The notes: generated by a model not told the origin, from the sequence alone. Positions 35,301 to 47,583 are shown, counted from the first letter of the stretch. The stretch: DNA of 64,000 bases from Trametes villosa (GCA_002964805.2 PUDQ02000020.1:806001-870000); one strand, 5' to 3'. Numbers and translations are program-made.

Positions 35301-35678
35301 AGCCTTCCTCCTCGCCTTGTCCCACATCCTTGACGAGGGCGTCCGAAGTGACCGACGCTACTGGATACGTGGCCCCAGAGCGCAGGGGGCCAGAAGTAGT
35401 CGAAGAATGTCGGATTGTATAACGCCATGGGGAGGGCGTGACGTCGGGTGCCCGTGGGCGCAGAAGGTGATACGAAGGAGTCGCATAACGCGGATCGCTG
35501 GACGCTGCCGCTGCACCGCGGAGGGGTGTCGCCGCCGGCGTTATGCGGTAGCTTCACAACGACGTTCGTAAGATTTAAGTACTCGCGGGTATACCAAAGC
35601 TGTCTCTCACCTGAGCCTTCGCGGAATGCTATCGCAGCCGCCCCCAGCTCGGACGGTCTGCAGTGTCCATCGCGACAT
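32386..35678 (-). CDS. Large PPR-like helical-repeat protein, probably mitochondrial
   Basis: Exons 35678-35611, 35551-34869 and 34820-32386; 1,061 residues. The start MSRWTLQTVRAGGGCDSIPR is a plausible mitochondrial presequence. The C-terminal 250 residues hold helix pairs of pentatricopeptide type: FALHALQALVRVGRLHAAKK, NMLLDGLASCASRGQRIRAV, and VPDRVTVNVLFKALL followed by LDATRARALFGTVVRMGF. The final helices are YKTFIKAFYGLGDVDAARKV. The long middle is helical with few recognisable motifs. Fungal PPR proteins bind organellar RNA in processing or translation, which fits. It ends 140 bases from the convergent PP2C-like gene 1. The start is inferred from the only frame that avoids stops across intron 1. 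Confidence 0.8.
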
Positions 35679-36287
35679 TCCATTGCATGTGAAGTCAATG
35701 GCCAGGGCTCGAAGTTGCCTCAGTATGCGCAGGCCCTACACAAGGCCTTGCCCCAGCCAAGCCCCAGAGAGACGCGCGCAGACAGCAAGGAAGAGAGCGA
35801 AAACGACGTGGACGTCGGCCAAGACGACCTGGAGAGACTCGGACAGCGCGACGTCGACCAGGGCAAGCGCCCATCGCGTCGCGTCGGTCCAGACTCCGTC
35901 CCAGCGCCCGCTCACGGTCTTCGGGCCGGAGTCCGGGCTTCCTATTGGGGCATTCGGCGCGACCCGCATCTTCACAAACCTTATCTTCGCAACTGTACGC
36001 CACCGCTTAGCCGGTGCAGCGCAGCGACTCCGAGTGTAGCACGGCAAGTCAGGCGTACATCGTCATTACACCTTTCGACCAGCTGCCTTGAAAAATCCAT
36101 TGGCACGACAGGTACGAGGATCTCGTGGCCAACGTCTGGGCGAGGTTCTGACCGACTTGCAGAGGTCAATCGGGAGGCACTGATCATACACCCCACCCAC
36201 CACTAAAACTCAAGTGAGTGTGCGAAGCCGGTCGAGCCAAGTCCAATCATCCTGAACGCGTCCACTCCTTAGGAACACATCATCACA
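35679..36287. promoter_or_regulatory. Divergent promoter, PPR gene / RPP0
   Basis: No gene. The last 80 bases (CACCCCACCCACCACT) resemble the pyrimidine/CA-rich leaders of ribosomal protein genes. Confidence 0.5.
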
Positions 36288-37513
36288 ATGGGTGCTACGC
36301 GCGCGCAGAAGGAGCTCTACTTCCAGAAGCTCAAGGAGCTTGTGGCCAAGTACCGTGAGTCGCGTGTTATAACAGCGCGTGAAACGGTACTCTGACCTTC
36401 ACTTTTCCTTCAGCCTCCATCTTCGTCGTCAATGTCGACAACGTCGGCTCCAACCAGATGCACCAGATCCGTGTCGCTCTCCGCGGCAAGGGTGTCGTCG
36501 TCATGGGCAAGAACACCATGGTCCGCCGTGCTCTCCGCTCCATCCTCGCGGAGTACCCCCAGTTCGAGCGCCTCCTCCCCCACGTCAAGGGCAACATCGG
36601 CTTCGTCTTCACCAACGGCGAGCTGAAGGAGATCCGTGACATCATCACCGCCAACAAGGTCGCTGCGCCCGCCCGTGCTGGTGCCCTCGCGCCCAAGGAT
36701 GTCATCATCCCCGCCGGCAACACCGGTATGGAGCCCGGCAAGACCTCGTTCTTCCAGGCCCTCGGTATCCCGACCAAGATCGCTCGTGGTACCATCGAAA
36801 TCGTCTCGGACGTCCAGGTCGTCACCGCGGGCACCCGTGTCGGCCCCTCCGAGGCGACCCTGCTCAACATGCTCAACATCTCGCCGTTCACGTACGGTAT
36901 GAGTGTTGTGCAGATCTTCGACCAGGGCAACATCTTCTCGCCCGAGGTTCTCGACGTCTCCGACCAGGAGCTCCTCGACCGCTTCCTGTCGGGTATCAAG
37001 ACGATTGCCGCCATCTCCCTGGCCATCAACTACCCCACCGTCGTCTCGGTTGTCCACTCCCTCGTCAACTCGTACAAGAACCTGCTCGCCATCGCTCTTG
37101 CCACCGAGTACACCTTCGAGGGTGCCGAGAAGGTGTGTACATTTCCTCGTCGTGTTCTCCTCCCAGCCTATGATGCCTATATATCACACACTGAAAATGC
37201 TGAGCGTCTTACGGACGTATGCTGTCTATCTATTGTTCTATCTCTGAGGCTATTCTCGACATACATTCTGTATTCGAGCGGTACACTGACCTACTCTTCC
37301 ATAGGCCAAGGAGTTCCTTGCCAACCCCGAGGCGTTCGCCGTCGCTGCTGCCCCGGCCGCTGCTGCGGAGTCTGCTGCCGAGGCCGCGCCCGCCGCTGCC
37401 AAGGAGGAGGAGAAGGAGGAGTCCGACGACGACATGGTACGTCCTCAATTGATACCTATTCAGCCTCACGTCTTGACTGACATGCACAACAGGGCTTCGG
37501 GCTGTTCGACTAA
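36288..37513 (+). CDS. RPP0: 60S acidic ribosomal protein P0
   Basis: Exons 36288-36354, 36414-37132, 37305-37436 and 37493-37513; 312 residues, the normal P0 length. The rRNA-binding N-terminal domain reads [18 protein letters not shown], then [11 protein letters not shown] and [17 protein letters not shown]. The P1/P2-binding helices are followed by an Ala-rich hinge and the acidic tail [17 protein letters not shown], the stalk tip that recruits elongation factors. The universally conserved tail GFGLFD is encoded alone on a 21-base final exon. Intron 2 (172 bases) is three times longer than the neighbours and contains a candidate box C/D snoRNA. Confidence 0.98.
37165..37251 (+). ncRNA. Candidate intronic box C/D snoRNA
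   Basis: Inside RPP0 intron 2. AGCC (37,165-37,168) sits directly before a C-like box ATGATGC (37,170-37,176; consensus RUGAUGA, last base off). CTGA (37,244-37,247) is followed directly by GGCT (37,248-37,251), which pairs with AGCC as a terminal stem. A possible D' box CTGA is at 37,191-37,194. Length 87. Ribosomal protein introns commonly host such RNAs. The rRNA target is not determined. Confidence 0.4.
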
Positions 37514-37868
37514 ACGCTCTGCGCACCAGTTTTCATTTGATGATGTGTCGTGTCATGATCTCAAAACTTACTCTACGATGCTGTCTTTGTACTCCCGCTG
37601 TGTCGTTAGCACTCATGATTCCACGATACTCTCTCGCAATGCACTACTACGCGCTTCTCCCGGCCTCTCATGACGTGATAGCTTTGCTGCGGCAAAGCAA
37701 AGTGCTGTTTTGTGTCAGTTGGGCCGTAGGATCCTAAGACGGAGCGCTCAAGCGAGCTCAGGGCCGCCAAAGCGACTTTGGGCAGTACTAATACCGGATG
37801 GTTGAGCGACCGCGGCAGGCTCTCAAGATCTCCCACCCCCAACGCTCTGAGTCTTGAGACGAACGACG
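37514..37868. other. Intergenic RPP0-HEN1
   Basis: No supported gene; it holds the RPP0 3' UTR and the HEN1 promoter, genes in tandem. Confidence 0.5.
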
Positions 37869-39512
37869 ATGTGCCAGGCGGACAGCGCGCAAGAGCTGCC
37901 GGTGACGTTCCGGCCAGAGCTCTACCTGCAGCGGCGCGGATGGGTGCTCGATGTCATGCGGCGCGAGGGCATCACCGAGGTGCGATCTTCGAAGTTTCAG
38001 AGATGATATGGCGATGGGAACGCTCGCTGATCTCGACATGTTCTCGCGCGCACACACAGGTGCTCGATATCGGGTGCGGCGAGGGCGAGCTGCTCGCTTG
38101 TCTGTGCAACCCCGCGCCATGGCTCGCACCGCCGCCCGCGGATATTCTTCCACCCACTCCAGATCCAGCCACTGAGCCGCACAAAGATGATACCGCCAAC
38201 ACAGACACTGCGCTAGCAGGGCTGCACAAAGACATCCTGCACCCCGTGAAGGTCGCGGGCCTGGACATTGACCCGAAGGAGCTGGCGGACGCGGTCGCGG
38301 TGACACGCCCGCCACCGCCCCGCGGAGAAAAGGGCGGGCAGTGGCATGAGCCGCTCCGCTGGGAGCCGCTCGAGGCGCAGGTATGGGAGGGCAGCCTCGC
38401 TCAGGTCAACCCTGCGTTCGTCGGCGTCGACTGCGTCGTCTCCACCGAGGTGTACGTGCACGTTCTCCCCTTCTCTCCGGCTTGTCGCCAGACCGCACGC
38501 TGACGTCTACCGCAGCATCGAGCACCTGCCGGAAGAGGTATTACAGGCGTTCGCGCCCGTGGTCTTCGGGGCATACCACCCGCGCATCGTCCTCCTTACG
38601 ACGCCGTCCTACACGTTCAACGCCCGCTTCACCGCGCCCGACGCGCCCTTCGAGGCGCGTTCAGGGTGGCCCGACCCGACCCGCCGCACCTCACGCATCT
38701 TCAGGCACCACGACCACAAGTTCGAGTGGACCGTAGAAGAGTTCACGCAGTGGTGCAACGCGGTAGCGGACAAATGGGGGTACGACGTCGAGCTTGGAGG
38801 CGTCGGGAAGGCGCAGGAGGTCGACGAGTGGGGGCGGGATGAGAAGCTGGGATGGGCGAGCCAGGTGGCCGCGTTCAAGCGTCGCGAGGGCTCGGAATGG
38901 GTCGAGAGGCGAGCGAAGCGCGTCGAGAGCCTGCACATATTGGATCAAGCCGACGTGCAAGTGGGCCACAAACTGCTCGCGACGCACCAGCATGCCGCCC
39001 ACGAAGCCGCTCGCCGGCCCAAGCCCCTCCAAGCCGTCGGAGACCTCGTGGTGGAACGGATGGTGCGCTTCCGGGATCGCGCCCTGCCCCTGTGCGAGCT
39101 CTGGTTTCAGGACGAGGTCGCGGTCGCATGCGGCGGCTGGATAGACTGGCTCGTGCGCGCGATACAAGCCCACAACGGTCTCGCCCTCGAGAAGGCATCG
39201 GTCGACCGTACTGCAGAATGGAACGTACAGCTCGCGCCGGAACTGCACCACCTCATCCAGCCAGAATCCCCAGCCGACTCCCCGCCGGATACGGACGAAG
39301 TTGCGGACCCGTGGGACCCCTTCGACGACGACGATGCCGCGTGGAAGACGAATGCTGAAGCCGTCCATATCGCACAGGAGGATGAGAGAGAGATGTTCGA
39401 CAGCTGGGGTAGGCAGGACGGCGACTGGGGCAAGAGCGAGCAATATCTTGAAGCCCAGAGGGAGTGGAGTATACCGGAGGGAGGCTGGTCGGGCGGCAGT
39501 GAGTGGACATAG
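37869..39512 (+). CDS. HEN1: HEN1-type small RNA 2'-O-methyltransferase
   Basis: Exons 37869-37979, 38060-38451 and 38516-39512; 499 residues. SAM-binding motif VLDIGCGEGELL starts at residue 38. The HEN1-specific metal site is present as E167-V-I-E170-H171 together with RHHDHKFEW (His232/His233 region). The FGAYHPRIVLLTTPSYTFN strand is also typical of this family. Intron 2 cuts between the glutamates. HEN1 adds 2'-O-methyl to the 3' end of small silencing RNAs and protects them from tailing and decay. Like animal and fungal forms, this one lacks the N-terminal dsRNA-binding part of plant HEN1. The acidic tail (DPWDPFDDDDAAW) is fungus-specific in appearance. Confidence 0.93.
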
Positions 39513-39820
39513 AGACGACACATACCTTTCTTGAATGCAATACGCCACCAATGAACTGCCGCACGCGTTCGAGTACGAATGAAAGATGGTATAGGCACGA
39601 GCTCTGGCGGAGGCTCGAGCACAATATACTACAATAAATGTCCTGGAGTACGAGCCCTCTCAGCACTGGCTCCGCAGCATGAACGATTCGCATACACGCA
39701 CCAGATGTGAGAGACTCCGAGCCCGCCAACTCCGTCACATTCATCCCTCCAACGGCGACCGCCTCGGACCTATAGCACCTCACCACGCTCAGCATACCTC
39801 TACACATAGAATCTTGAACG
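39513..39820. other. Intergenic between convergent HEN1 and VMA9
   Basis: 308 bases, no gene; both 3' UTRs. Confidence 0.6.
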
Positions 39821-40061
39821 CTACCCACGTTCCAGGGGGTGTACCTGCGCGAGGTACGTGACCATCCACATCAGGTAGCAGCACGCCAACGTGAGCAGGA
39901 TGCTCGTCCGAATGAGCCTATTGTAGCGGTCAGTACAGCATCTGCATCCACTGGAAGCGTACTCACGTCTGGTTCGGGCCCTTACGCGTCGCAAACCATC
40001 CAGCGGTACCGGCCAAAAGAGCAAACACAAGGACGTAGAGCGCGGGTAGCGAGGAGGACAT
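39821..40061 (-). CDS. VMA9: V-type proton ATPase subunit e
   Basis: Exons 40061-39967 and 39917-39821; 63 residues, the right size for this tiny subunit. Two hydrophobic helices (LPALYVLVFALLAGTAGWFA and SILLTLACCYLMWMVTYLA) flank the family motif RKGPNQTLIRT, and the end is QVHPLERG. Subunit e (Vma9) belongs to the membrane Vo sector needed for vacuolar acidification. The intron splits the Thr codon of the conserved GPNQT motif. The coding region is too short for most gene finders but is unambiguous by motif. Confidence 0.93.
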
Positions 40062-40369
40062 GGTGGTCGGTTGCAACCTGCAATGACGGCACCGCTGCGA
40101 GACGACTCTATGGGCGCTTGCGATCGAGAGGGGCGCTCAAGGCATGGTACATTGGTACGAGCCTGTACCCAAGTCACTCGCAAATCGCCTCGAGCATGTG
40201 CTAATCTCTTTGATTCACTCAACACAAAACGCGAGTATGCATGCCGCATCGAATGACGTGTCCGGGCAACTTTCATGAATACTCAAGCAAACGCTAACAT
40301 TAGGTAGATGCACCGGGTCTATGATACTTCGACGTCGCAGTCGTAACTGTCTATGCTCCCAACACCCTC
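40062..40369. other. Intergenic VMA9-CYP51
   Basis: 308 bases between two reverse-strand genes; no gene seen. It must contain the VMA9 promoter and the CYP51 3' UTR. Confidence 0.6.
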
Positions 40370-42380
40370 TCAATCAAACTTCCTCCTGCGGTAGTGGATC
40401 TGGCAAGGCACGGGCTGCACCATCATGGACTGTAAGATGTTGTCAGACAATACCCATTAGGATCAGAATAAGATGAACGGCTTACGGAGTAGTCAGGCGC
40501 GGGGAACGCGCCCTCATAGCGGAACTCCATCCTGCGAACGAGCGACGAGATGACCGTGCTAATCTGCAGGTACGCGAACTACACCGATACTTGTTAGTGA
40601 GTGCCCATGTGTAATGATGCGAATGTGCCTCACCTGCTCGCCAATGCACCGATGACGACCAGCACCGAAGGGCAGGTACGGGCTAACCGTGCCCTTGCTC
40701 ACAAGACCGAACCCGAAGTCAACCTTCTCGCCCTCGTTGTACTCCTTGTTCGCCATCGCGGCAACACCCTTCTCGTCGTACCACCGTGTCGGCTCCCACG
40801 ACTCCGAGTTCACCCAGACGCCGGGGTCGACCTGGCTGATGAGCGGCGAGGCAAGGACGATGTCACCCTGGGGCACAACGAACACCTTGTCCTCTGACGG
40901 CGTGCCGAGGGTAGCAGGGACGGGGATGTCGACGTTGGCCTTGCGCATGATGCTGTGGATAGGCGGGTGCAGGCGGAGGGTCTCGCGGACGACGGCGTCG
41001 AGGACGTTGAGCTCGCGGATCTCGTCGTAGCCGAAGTCACGGAGACCACCGTCCGGAGTGCCGAAGTGCTGAACCTGCTCCTTGTAAAGCGCTTCCCTAA
41101 ACACAGCGACTGTCAGCATTTGACGAGGACAAAAAAGTACAGCTACGTACTGGATATCGGGACGAGCGGCGACGTGAAGGACAGCCCATGCGAGGGACGA
41201 GGAGCTCGTGTGCTGGCCGGCCATGAGCAGAGCGATCAGAATGTGCGCAATCTCGTGGTCGGGGAGCTGGGTGCCGTCCCGGTAGCGCTGCTTCATGAGC
41301 GAATTCATGACATCGTCCTCTTGGTTCTGCAGCCAATATCAGCACACGCACAAAGGTACGATGCGCGTCAAAACATACCTCGGCCGGGTTCTCACGGCGC
41401 CTGCGAAGAATGGACTGGTAGAACGAGCTCATCTTCGCGTGGGCAGCATCTCTCCGGCGGTAGCTGGGAAGCGGGAGGCCGGGAATCATCCAGTGGAGGG
41501 GAGTGAAGCCGTGGTCGAGGTCGGAGTAGACCTGGGCGTAGTCCTTGGTCAAGCTCTCGCGGATCTCACGACCCTGAAGGGTGCGCGACGCCGTGAGGAT
41601 GGTCATCTCGGAGAACGCCTTGAGCACCGGGAAGGTGCCCCATTCATTGATGTCGTTCTGCTGGTAGATCCTGAAGGACGGGTCGGTGTTCAGGTAGTCC
41701 TTGACCTCGTCGTCGATCATGCCGACGTATGCGCGGAACTTGTCGATGGTCAGGGAAACCTTGACAAACTTCTTCTGCTCCATGAGCTTCTCGTTAGGGC
41801 AGTCGTACACGACATCCTTGCCGAAAATGGGCGTCGTCAAGGGCTAGTACATAGTGTTAGCTAGAGGCACGCGAGGATATTGCTGAGAACATACAGAGTA
41901 GACAGGCTCCGCAGCGAGCTGGGTGTGCTTGCCGCCCAAAACGAAGTCGTTGCCTTGAGGTCCCAGCGTGACGGTGACGCGCCGGCCGAGGAGGATGAAC
42001 GTGAAGACATTGCCGTACTGTAGTACGAGAGACGCGTTCAGAATCGCCCTTGGAGTCTATTCACAGGCAACACACCTTTTCCCTGCACTCCCTGAAAAAC
42101 GCAATAGGATCCTTGCCGTAAGCCGGTGCAGAGCCCAGGAAAGGTATCCAGTGCCAGACGAGCGGGGGTTGCGACTTGTCGCGGGGTAACTACTCGGGGA
42201 GTCAGTACCCGTACGACCCTAATAAATAGGCCTACGCACCAGTTGCCAAAGTACGTTCAGCACAATGGAAATCAAGGGTATATTGATCAGCGCCAGCAGG
42301 AGCAGCCTGGGATTTGACGGCCACTCGAGCTGGGTGAGTGTGCCCGTCCAGGGCTCCGCGAGCGTTGCGTTGGCCGACAT
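40370..42380 (-). CDS. ERG11: Lanosterol 14-alpha-demethylase, CYP51
   Basis: Eight exons: 42380-42240, 42189-42076, 42017-41895, 41843-41379, 41326-41151, 41096-40634, 40578-40486 and 40429-40370; 544 residues. An N-terminal membrane anchor (LLLLALINIPLISIVLNVLW) precedes the proline hinge. The CYP51 B-C region has DVVYDCPNEKLMEQKKF. The I helix is ALLMAGQHTSSSS, with the CYP51-specific His-Thr. The K-helix ExxR is ETLRLHPP and the heme loop is PFGAGRHRCIGEQ, with the last Gln at an exon edge. The enzyme removes the 14-methyl of lanosterol/eburicol in ergosterol synthesis at the ER and is the azole target. No motif residue looks abnormal. Confidence 0.97.
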
Positions 42381-42905
42381 TCTTCTTCCCGGGGTGCTGT
42401 GAGCGTCGCCGCGGGTGGTGGCGAGCGGCGGTGGGAGGGAGGAAGAGGAGGACGGGGGTGAGGGTGGGAGCCAGTGGGGACGAGAAGATATACAAATTAG
42501 CGCGGGATATTCGCTCGTCCATCGAACCATTCCCACTTTCCCAATCAGGCGCTCGCTTCTCCTCATTTGGGTTCCAGGTCTCTCCAGTCCTCCCAGCCCG
42601 CGCCCCGCCGCGCCGTCGAGGCCCACTCCCCGACAATTTCTGTATTACCGACCAGAGTCGTCAGACCCTGCCAGCAAATCGTCGTCGTCAGATTCCAGCG
42701 CGGTTAAACGGGCCCCGCAGCGTCATTTAATGACATCCCGGGGCCGTACTTTGAGTGGAAAGTTGTTGTTCAAATATTGCATGAGCAGGGCATATGTAGT
42801 AGTGGGTACTAGTAGAGTAAGTAGTGACTATGATACAATCCATGGGTGAGCAATGGTGCAAGTGTAGCGTACGTCTAATGCAAACAGTCAACAGAGCAGA
42901 GCCTT
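42381..42905. other. CYP51 upstream / RNB gene downstream region
   Basis: No supported gene. The 160 bases next to CYP51 are G-rich/C-rich on opposite strands, as in a promoter. Confidence 0.5.
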
Positions 42906-45900
42906 TTACCGCAACACAACCTCAATCATCGGCCGCATCCCCAGCTTAATGAGCTTGACCTTCACGTCCACCGCGTCCCCCAGCCCGAGCGCCACGTCCT
43001 GCGGCAGGTCCACCAGCGTGCTCTTCATCCCGAGCTCAGGGATGTACACGATGCAGTTGTGGTCCCGCGTGCGCGTGTTCAAGTTCGGCGTCGTCAGCAG
43101 CCGCCCCGTCAGGCGCTGCATCGGGTCGTCCTCCCTACTGCTCGCAGCGGGGTCCGCCATCCAGCGCTGCACGAACAGGTGCGCCCAGTACTCCATCTGC
43201 ACGCGCTCCGCGCGCTTCGCCCCGAGCTCTCGCGTCTCCAGCTCGTCCCCGAACCGCGCCAGCCAGTCCTCCGGGAACAGCACGGGCCCGGCCGCCTCCC
43301 CGACCTCCGCGAGCAGCGCGTGCTTGATCTGCCAGTGCGCGAAGAGGTCGCCAAAGCGGCGCAGCGGCGACGTCACCTTCACGTAGCCCTCGCCGTCGGG
43401 CACGCCGAGCAGCATGTGCGGGCCGGGCGTCGTCAGGTAGCGCCCCGCGGGCGCGGAGACGAGGTTGCGGACGGTGGAGTAGTAGTCGATCACGAACCCC
43501 TCCTCGTCGCGCTGCGCCATGACCGCCTCGACGCCGCCGACGAGCTCGGACTGCATCGCGCCGACGGAGCGGCGCAGCGCGGGGATCCCGCGGTCGCGGA
43601 AGAAGAGCGACGCGACGCGGCACGCCGCCTTCATGCTCTCCGCGATGACCTGGCGCGCGCCCGCCTCCTGCGTGTCGAGGATGCCGTATGTGATGTCCGG
43701 GAAGCCGCGGAACGCGTACGGGGTGAGCGACGGCGTGCCGAGGATGTCGTCGGACAGCGGGCGCGGGTTGAGCTGCAGCTCGATCTGGGGCAGGCACATG
43801 GTGATTGCACCCTTCCGCACGCGGGAGCGCAGGAGCTTGCGGGTCGTCTGGTGCAGCAGCCGGAGGTCCTCCGCTGTCGCGGGGTCGATGACGGAGGGGT
43901 CGAACGAAGGCCGCTTCGGTCTGACGTCGGTGAAGGGGTATTGTGTCTTGACACCGGACACGCCGAGCGCGGCGTCGACCATGTCGTACTTGAGGATTCG
44001 CACGTTGCGTACCACGGCGGCCCGAACCTGGTAATCCGCAATCTCGCCCTCTGAGTCGACCTTCACGCTGAAAGTCAGAACCTTGTCTGGCTGGCCGGGT
44101 TCGTGTCCCAGACTGAATTGGTGGAATCCGGCCTCGCGCGGAAGCATGCGGACAGTCCGGTCGAGCAGGTAATTGGTCGTCGAGAGGCGGAACGCGCTGC
44201 GCGCGATTTCGTGGGTCGGCGGGAGGAGAGTCGTGGGGTCCGCGACGTGGACATGTAGCCAGACGTGGTCGGGATCAGAGGGTATCCGTTCTATCGACAG
44301 GCCGTCGTCAAGCTCCTCGGCATTCCAGTCGTCCACGACGTACACAGGCATGTGCCCGAAGTCATGCCGCAAGTTGTCAACGACGTCTCCCTGGTAGAGA
44401 TCCTGAGGTCCTGCCGGTTCAGGGACAAGAGGGCTAGTACCAGACGGCTGGAGATCGACCACTTCGCGCTCTTCCCAGTTGGCCCCGTCGCGCGTGACCG
44501 TTTCCTGCCAAGGGGCGAGGACGCCCATCTCGGACAACAGCGTGTGGACCGAAGATTCGTCGTAGAGCTCCAGATCATACAGCCCAGTTTTCTTCAGGAT
44601 CTGTGAGAACGGCGTAGAGAAGGGCTCCGTCTGGATATGCCGCATGGCCCGGAGGGAGGCGCGCAGGAAGCGAAGGATCGTCTTGTCCTTCTCTGTGAGC
44701 TCGAATCCCTCGAGGGGGTGGCGGGAGGGCGGCTCGTTAAACGACTCCGCCGCCCGTTGTCTGGAGGCGAGAACGATGGAGCGCGCCTTCTCAGCGAAGG
44801 CGTCCACCGCAGGGTCGTTCTCGAGAGCCATCTTGTGCATAGCCTGGATGACCTCGACCTCCTCTCGGGGACGAACCCAGAAGGTCTGCTGCTTCAGGAA
44901 TCGCCGCTGCTCCGCGACATAATGGGTTCCGTCGTCCATAAGCAACGTCTGAGCGGCGAGCAGCTCCCCAGGCGAGACGACGCGTGACCCGAAGAGCGCC
45001 TCCGCGGCATCGTGGATGGTGATCTGCCTCCAGCTCTTCGAGTCCGGGTGGGCGACCTTGTCGTAGAAGTTGACCGCCCGCGCCTTCTCGAGCGTCGTGT
45101 GCATGGTATCCTCGAACTGCATCCCGAACTGCCGCATGCGCACCAGGAGGCGCACTCGGGCATCCATCTCAGCCTCGGTGGCAGGGGTGAGCATGATGCC
45201 GCAGGCCTCGGCGAGCTTCTTGTCGACGAAGCCGGGGATCTGGAACTGCACGTCGTGCTCCTGGTGCGGCCATACCTCTCCCCGGTCGGTTAGAGTGTGA
45301 ACAGTCCATTTGCGGTCGAGGAGGATGGTGAAGAGCACGACGCCCACCGCGCGAACAGCATTTCTGCAGGCAAATGAGCGGAATGAGTATCAAGGAAGCG
45401 AGGAGGTCAAGGGCTCGAACGCACCGACGAATCTCCACATATGTTCCCGCAGAGAACCTCTTGTCCACTTCACCGCTGAAGACGTCCGGGTCGTCGACTT
45501 CGGGAAGCGGGGTCGCGTCGGGGGCCATGTCCGAGGCATCGAACGCGAGCTTCTCCATAGAGGGCGGCATCACGCTTTGCGCTGGACGGAGGCTCGCTTC
45601 CGCCACCTTCGACTTGCTTTTCGGGGGCAGGCGTGTCCCTCCGAGCAAGGCACATGCCTCCGGGGAGAGCACGTTCTGCAGGGCTTTCGCGACCGGTGTC
45701 CGTCGTGTTTGTGTGGACGGGTCCGCAAATCTCTCCGCCGCTTCGTTTGACCGCTTGAAGAACCACTCCGACCCTTGTGGGACGTGCGCGGAGGCACGTC
45801 GTTTGCTGGGGGGCCGCTCCCTATTATCGGGACGCCGCCCGTCGAACGACTGCTCTCTTTCCTCGACCCACTCTCTTCTCCCGCTTTCTGGGCGCCGAGG

Positions 45901-45993
45901 AGGCACTTTGGGCAATGTGCTTTTCTGGCGGCTCAGAGTGTGGCGAAGCTCAGTAGAGACACCCGAGAGACGGGGGAGAGTGTGCCTATGCAT
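42906..45993 (-). CDS. RNB-domain 3'-5' exoribonuclease, Dss1-like (mitochondrial)
   Basis: Exons 45993-45425 and 45363-42906; 1,008 residues. The N-terminus (MHRHTLPRLSGVSTELRHTL, Arg/Ser-rich) looks like a presequence. The RNB active-site segment reads YVVDDWNAEELDDGLSIERI then HVHVADPT. Compared with E. coli RNase II (acidic residues 201, 207, 209, 210), the two final aspartates are kept and the 207 position is Glu. YVKVTSPLRRFGDLFAHWQI is the usual RNB arginine motif. Yeast Dss1 is the nuclease of the mitochondrial degradosome with the Suv3 helicase. Length and presequence favour that branch over Dis3 or Ssd1. It shares a 364-base divergent promoter with the next gene. Confidence 0.88.
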
Positions 45994-46357
45994 GGCCGGA
46001 CCAGATGCGACCCAAGAGAGCTGGCGTTGTATGTTTGGCCCCAGACGAGTAGCGCAGCGCAGACCAGCTGGACAGAAGACGGCGTAACGTCTGGAGACAA
46101 GAACGGTCAAGCAGACGCGACCGTGACCTTGAGCGTAAGTACTGACGGACCCTCCAGCGCTTGCGAGGAACACCCAAAAAGCGGGCGCTTCATGTCGATC
46201 ACCTTCAGATCTTAGATCCCGATCACCAAAAGTTGTCAAGTTCGCGCTCTCTGCCACCGCGCTCTGCCTACCTCTCCTCGCAGCTAGACCCTGCGCGCCT
46301 CATCTCTGCTCGCCGCAACCTCACGCTCTCTCTCTAAACACCTGAAGGGCTGCTGTC
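45994..46357. promoter_or_regulatory. Divergent promoter region
   Basis: Between the RNB nuclease and the zinc-finger gene. No TATA box seen; a CT repeat (46,325-46,336) lies before the forward gene. Confidence 0.45.
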
Positions 46358-47583
46358 ATGTTCAAGCGCGTCGCGAAGCGGATACGCAAGAAGGAGCGCG
46401 AGGAGGAGCTCGGCCTGGACGGAGACATGAAGGAGGCGCTGGGCATAAACGACCTCAACTCGGACGACGACTCTTCAGGCTCGGATTCGGAGTCAGACTC
46501 TGACACTGACGGGGGCTCCGACGAGGATGGCCCCACAGTACTGCAAGAAGACGGCAGCGACGAGGATGAGGACGCGGAGGAGATGGACGAGGACGTGGAC
46601 GAAGAAGACTTGGAGGGTCTGGAGGCGGATGGTCTGGAAGACGAGTCGGACGAGGATGAATCTGAAGACGAGGGCGAACCGCCCATGTCCGTCTCGCAAG
46701 CCCTCCAAAATCCTCTCTACGACGCCTCCCAGGACGCCGACGTCAGGGCCTGCATCGTGTGCCCCGGGAAGCTTATCAAGAACAACGTCATGGCGGACGT
46801 GCACCTCAAGTCCAATGTATGCCCCTTGCCTCCTCTTCTGGCCGCAGTGCAATGGCTCATGTCTCATAATGCTATAGGCACACACGCGACGATTCACGCG
46901 CGTCAGGGAAGCCGCCATGGCCGTCGACCCAGACACGGACGTGCGCCTCCTCGTACGCGCCGCTGTCGCCGCCGCCGAGACACCGAAGCCCGCTGAGGGT
47001 GCATCGTCAAAACGCGCGCAGAAGAAGGTATGGCGCTCAATTCTTGCTCTCGTCCACGGAGGACTCATCTCAACCATTGCAGAAAGCTAAGCTGGACGCC
47101 ATCAAGGCGAAGCGCGAGAAGCAGAAGGCGATGAAGGCCAAGGTCAAGGCGCGAAAAGAGGCGAAACGGAAGGCCGAGGAATCTTCAGGCTCAGAGGATG
47201 AGGACGATGGCGAGCCAAAGAAGTCCTCGCCCGCGAAGCCGCCAGCTTCGAAGAAGCGGAAGGTGCAGCCAGAAAACGGCGACGCGCCCAAAGCGAAACC
47301 CCCTACAAAAAAGCCTAAACCCGCGAAGACTGCCAAGCCTGAGGCGGACGCCTCTTCGAAACCAGTGAAGGCCGAACGGCCGCGAGGCGACAAGCCCAAG
47401 GTGAAGGCACCAACTCCCAAAGTTGCCGAGGCGAAAGACAAGGCGAAGGCGGCGTCCCCCAAAGCCCCTAAGCCGAAGGCATCCGCACTCAAACCTGCTC
47501 AAAATGCGCCCGCGAAGACCTCCGCAAAAGCCACAGACGGCACGAAGCCGAAGAAGCGTCGGCGCAGCGAGCCGAGCTCATAG
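46358..47583 (+). CDS. Nucleolar-type C2H2 zinc-finger protein
   Basis: Exons 46358-46816, 46878-47027 and 47083-47583; 369 residues. A basic start (MFKRVAKRIRKKEREEEL) is followed by a 70-residue acidic stretch. A U1-like finger comes next: C-x2-C in ACIVCPGKLIKN and H-x5-H in DVHLKSNAHTRRF, with intron 1 between the two halves. The C-terminal 200 residues are Lys/Pro/Ala-rich (KAKREKQKAMKAKVKARK, ending KPKKRRRSEPSS). This mixture is typical of nucleolar and ribosome-biogenesis factors, but I cannot name an orthologue with confidence. Confidence 0.8.

Noticed and set aside
43059..44054. Long forward frame of 331 codons opposite the RNB nuclease
   Set aside because: Shadow of the high-GC3 coding strand, with Arg/His-rich artificial composition.
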